A DNA stretch of 33,330 nt from Desulfobacteraceae bacterium (lineage in GTDB: Bacteria; Desulfobacterota; Desulfobacteria; Desulfobacterales; UBA11574), in the NCBI GenBank assembly GCA_030604635.1, contig JAUVVL010000005.1:1-33330 (forward strand), in the 5' to 3' direction. A program made the position numbers and the translations under genes. This document shows, piece by piece, positions 33,116 to 33,330 of the stretch. The notes beneath the pieces were generated by a model that made no database searches, had not been told where the DNA came from, and saw only the letters and a list, made by a program, of their open reading frames with translations. Each line of letters opens with the position of its first letter. The stretch's first letter is position 1.

Positions 33116-33330
33116 TTATCCGAATTTGTATTCTGAAGACTCTCCTTGTTCCAACTCTTCCAGCCCTATCAAAATTTCTTTAATCAAACTGTATGTTAAC
33201 TCAGGGTTTTCTTCAGCACACTTTCCAATTTTTGCCCAGTGTTCGATCTGACCGGTTACAGACCGGTTATCCACTTTGCTGTATAGTCTGGCCTCTCGGG
33301 CCAGTTTGTCAGAAACTCTTACCGCAGTTG
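33116..33330 (-). CDS. ParD-like antitoxin (PF11903 type), 5' end outside the window
   Basis: The last 70 residues are visible, beginning TAVRVSDKLAREARLYSKV and continuing NRSVTGQIEHWAKIGKCAEE, then YSLIKEILIGLEELEQGE. This matches the ParD-like antitoxin family, whose N-terminal ribbon-helix-helix-like part binds DNA and whose C-terminus neutralises the toxin. Only one or two residues plus the start codon seem to lie beyond the window edge. The partner toxin follows after 6 bases and carries a nonsense codon, so the antitoxin may be an orphan in function. Confidence 0.85.
   Translation of the reverse strand, partial: TAVRVSDKLAREARLYSKVDNRSVTGQIEHWAKIGKCAEENPELTYSLIKEILIGLEELEQGESSEYKFG

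Noticed and set aside
33009-33251. 80-codon plus-strand frame at the window end
   Set aside because: It is the complement of the ParD-like antitoxin and toxin, which have clear family sequences on the minus strand.

Overview
The window looks like the origin-proximal part of the chromosome of a strictly anaerobic Desulfobacterota bacterium (Desulfobacterales-like). This is an inference from gene content and style: a GAF-type sigma54 activator, decarboxylase sodium-pump subunits, a methanogen-type thymidylate synthase, DUF169, and very many short palindromic intergenic repeats. Origin proximity rests on the rpmH-rnpA-yidD-yidC-jag-mnmE cluster, dnaN-gyrB, and a perfect ParB-binding parS palindrome (9766-9781) beside the mnmE stop codon. 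dnaA, recF, parA and parB are not in the window.

Layout. 1-4.8 kb: a 99-bp gutted remnant of a sigma54 activator gene, a class III cyclase/TolB-like/TPR protein (minus), a palindrome-rich intergenic region and the intact paralogous activator. 4.8-8.3 kb: a FabH-type ketoacyl synthase, then a strong promoter inside a 10-bp inverted repeat driving what appears to be a highly structured ~210-nt orphan RNA with its own terminator, then a two-gene OadG-like/OadB-type operon. 8.4-9.5 kb: a translationally coupled pair (YkgJ-type cysteine-cluster protein and a small unknown). 9.8-15.0 kb (minus): rpmH, rnpA, yidD, yidC, jag and mnmE, with a 158-bp MITE-like insertion between yidD and yidC. 15.3-19.7 kb (minus): a two-domain radical SAM/DUF2344 protein and RNase G, separated by a second palindromic element. 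20.2-23.1 kb (plus): HtrA protease and asparaginyl-tRNA synthetase. 23.1-27.4 kb (minus): dnaN-gyrB-thymidylate synthase, tightly coupled. 27.5-31.4 kb: an AT-rich, repeat-bearing divergent region, then a 1143-residue fusion of an EndoQ-type deaminated-DNA endonuclease with a UvrD/PcrA helicase, ending in a sliding-clamp-binding-like peptide. 31.9-33.3 kb: DUF169, a possible short transcript, and a ParD-like antitoxin with a RelE/ParE toxin broken by an in-frame TGA.

How the genes fit together. The minus-strand clusters form a standard replication, membrane-insertion and tRNA-modification core. The EndoQ-helicase fusion diverges from the clamp gene dnaN and carries a clamp-binding-like tail, which suggests replication-coupled repair of deaminated bases. 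The activator gene has a sigma54-like promoter inside a 27-bp palindrome, suggesting autoregulation. At least six dispersed palindromic repeat families occupy the non-coding space. The most novel-looking items are the 5.9-6.1 kb RNA locus and the nuclease-helicase fusion.
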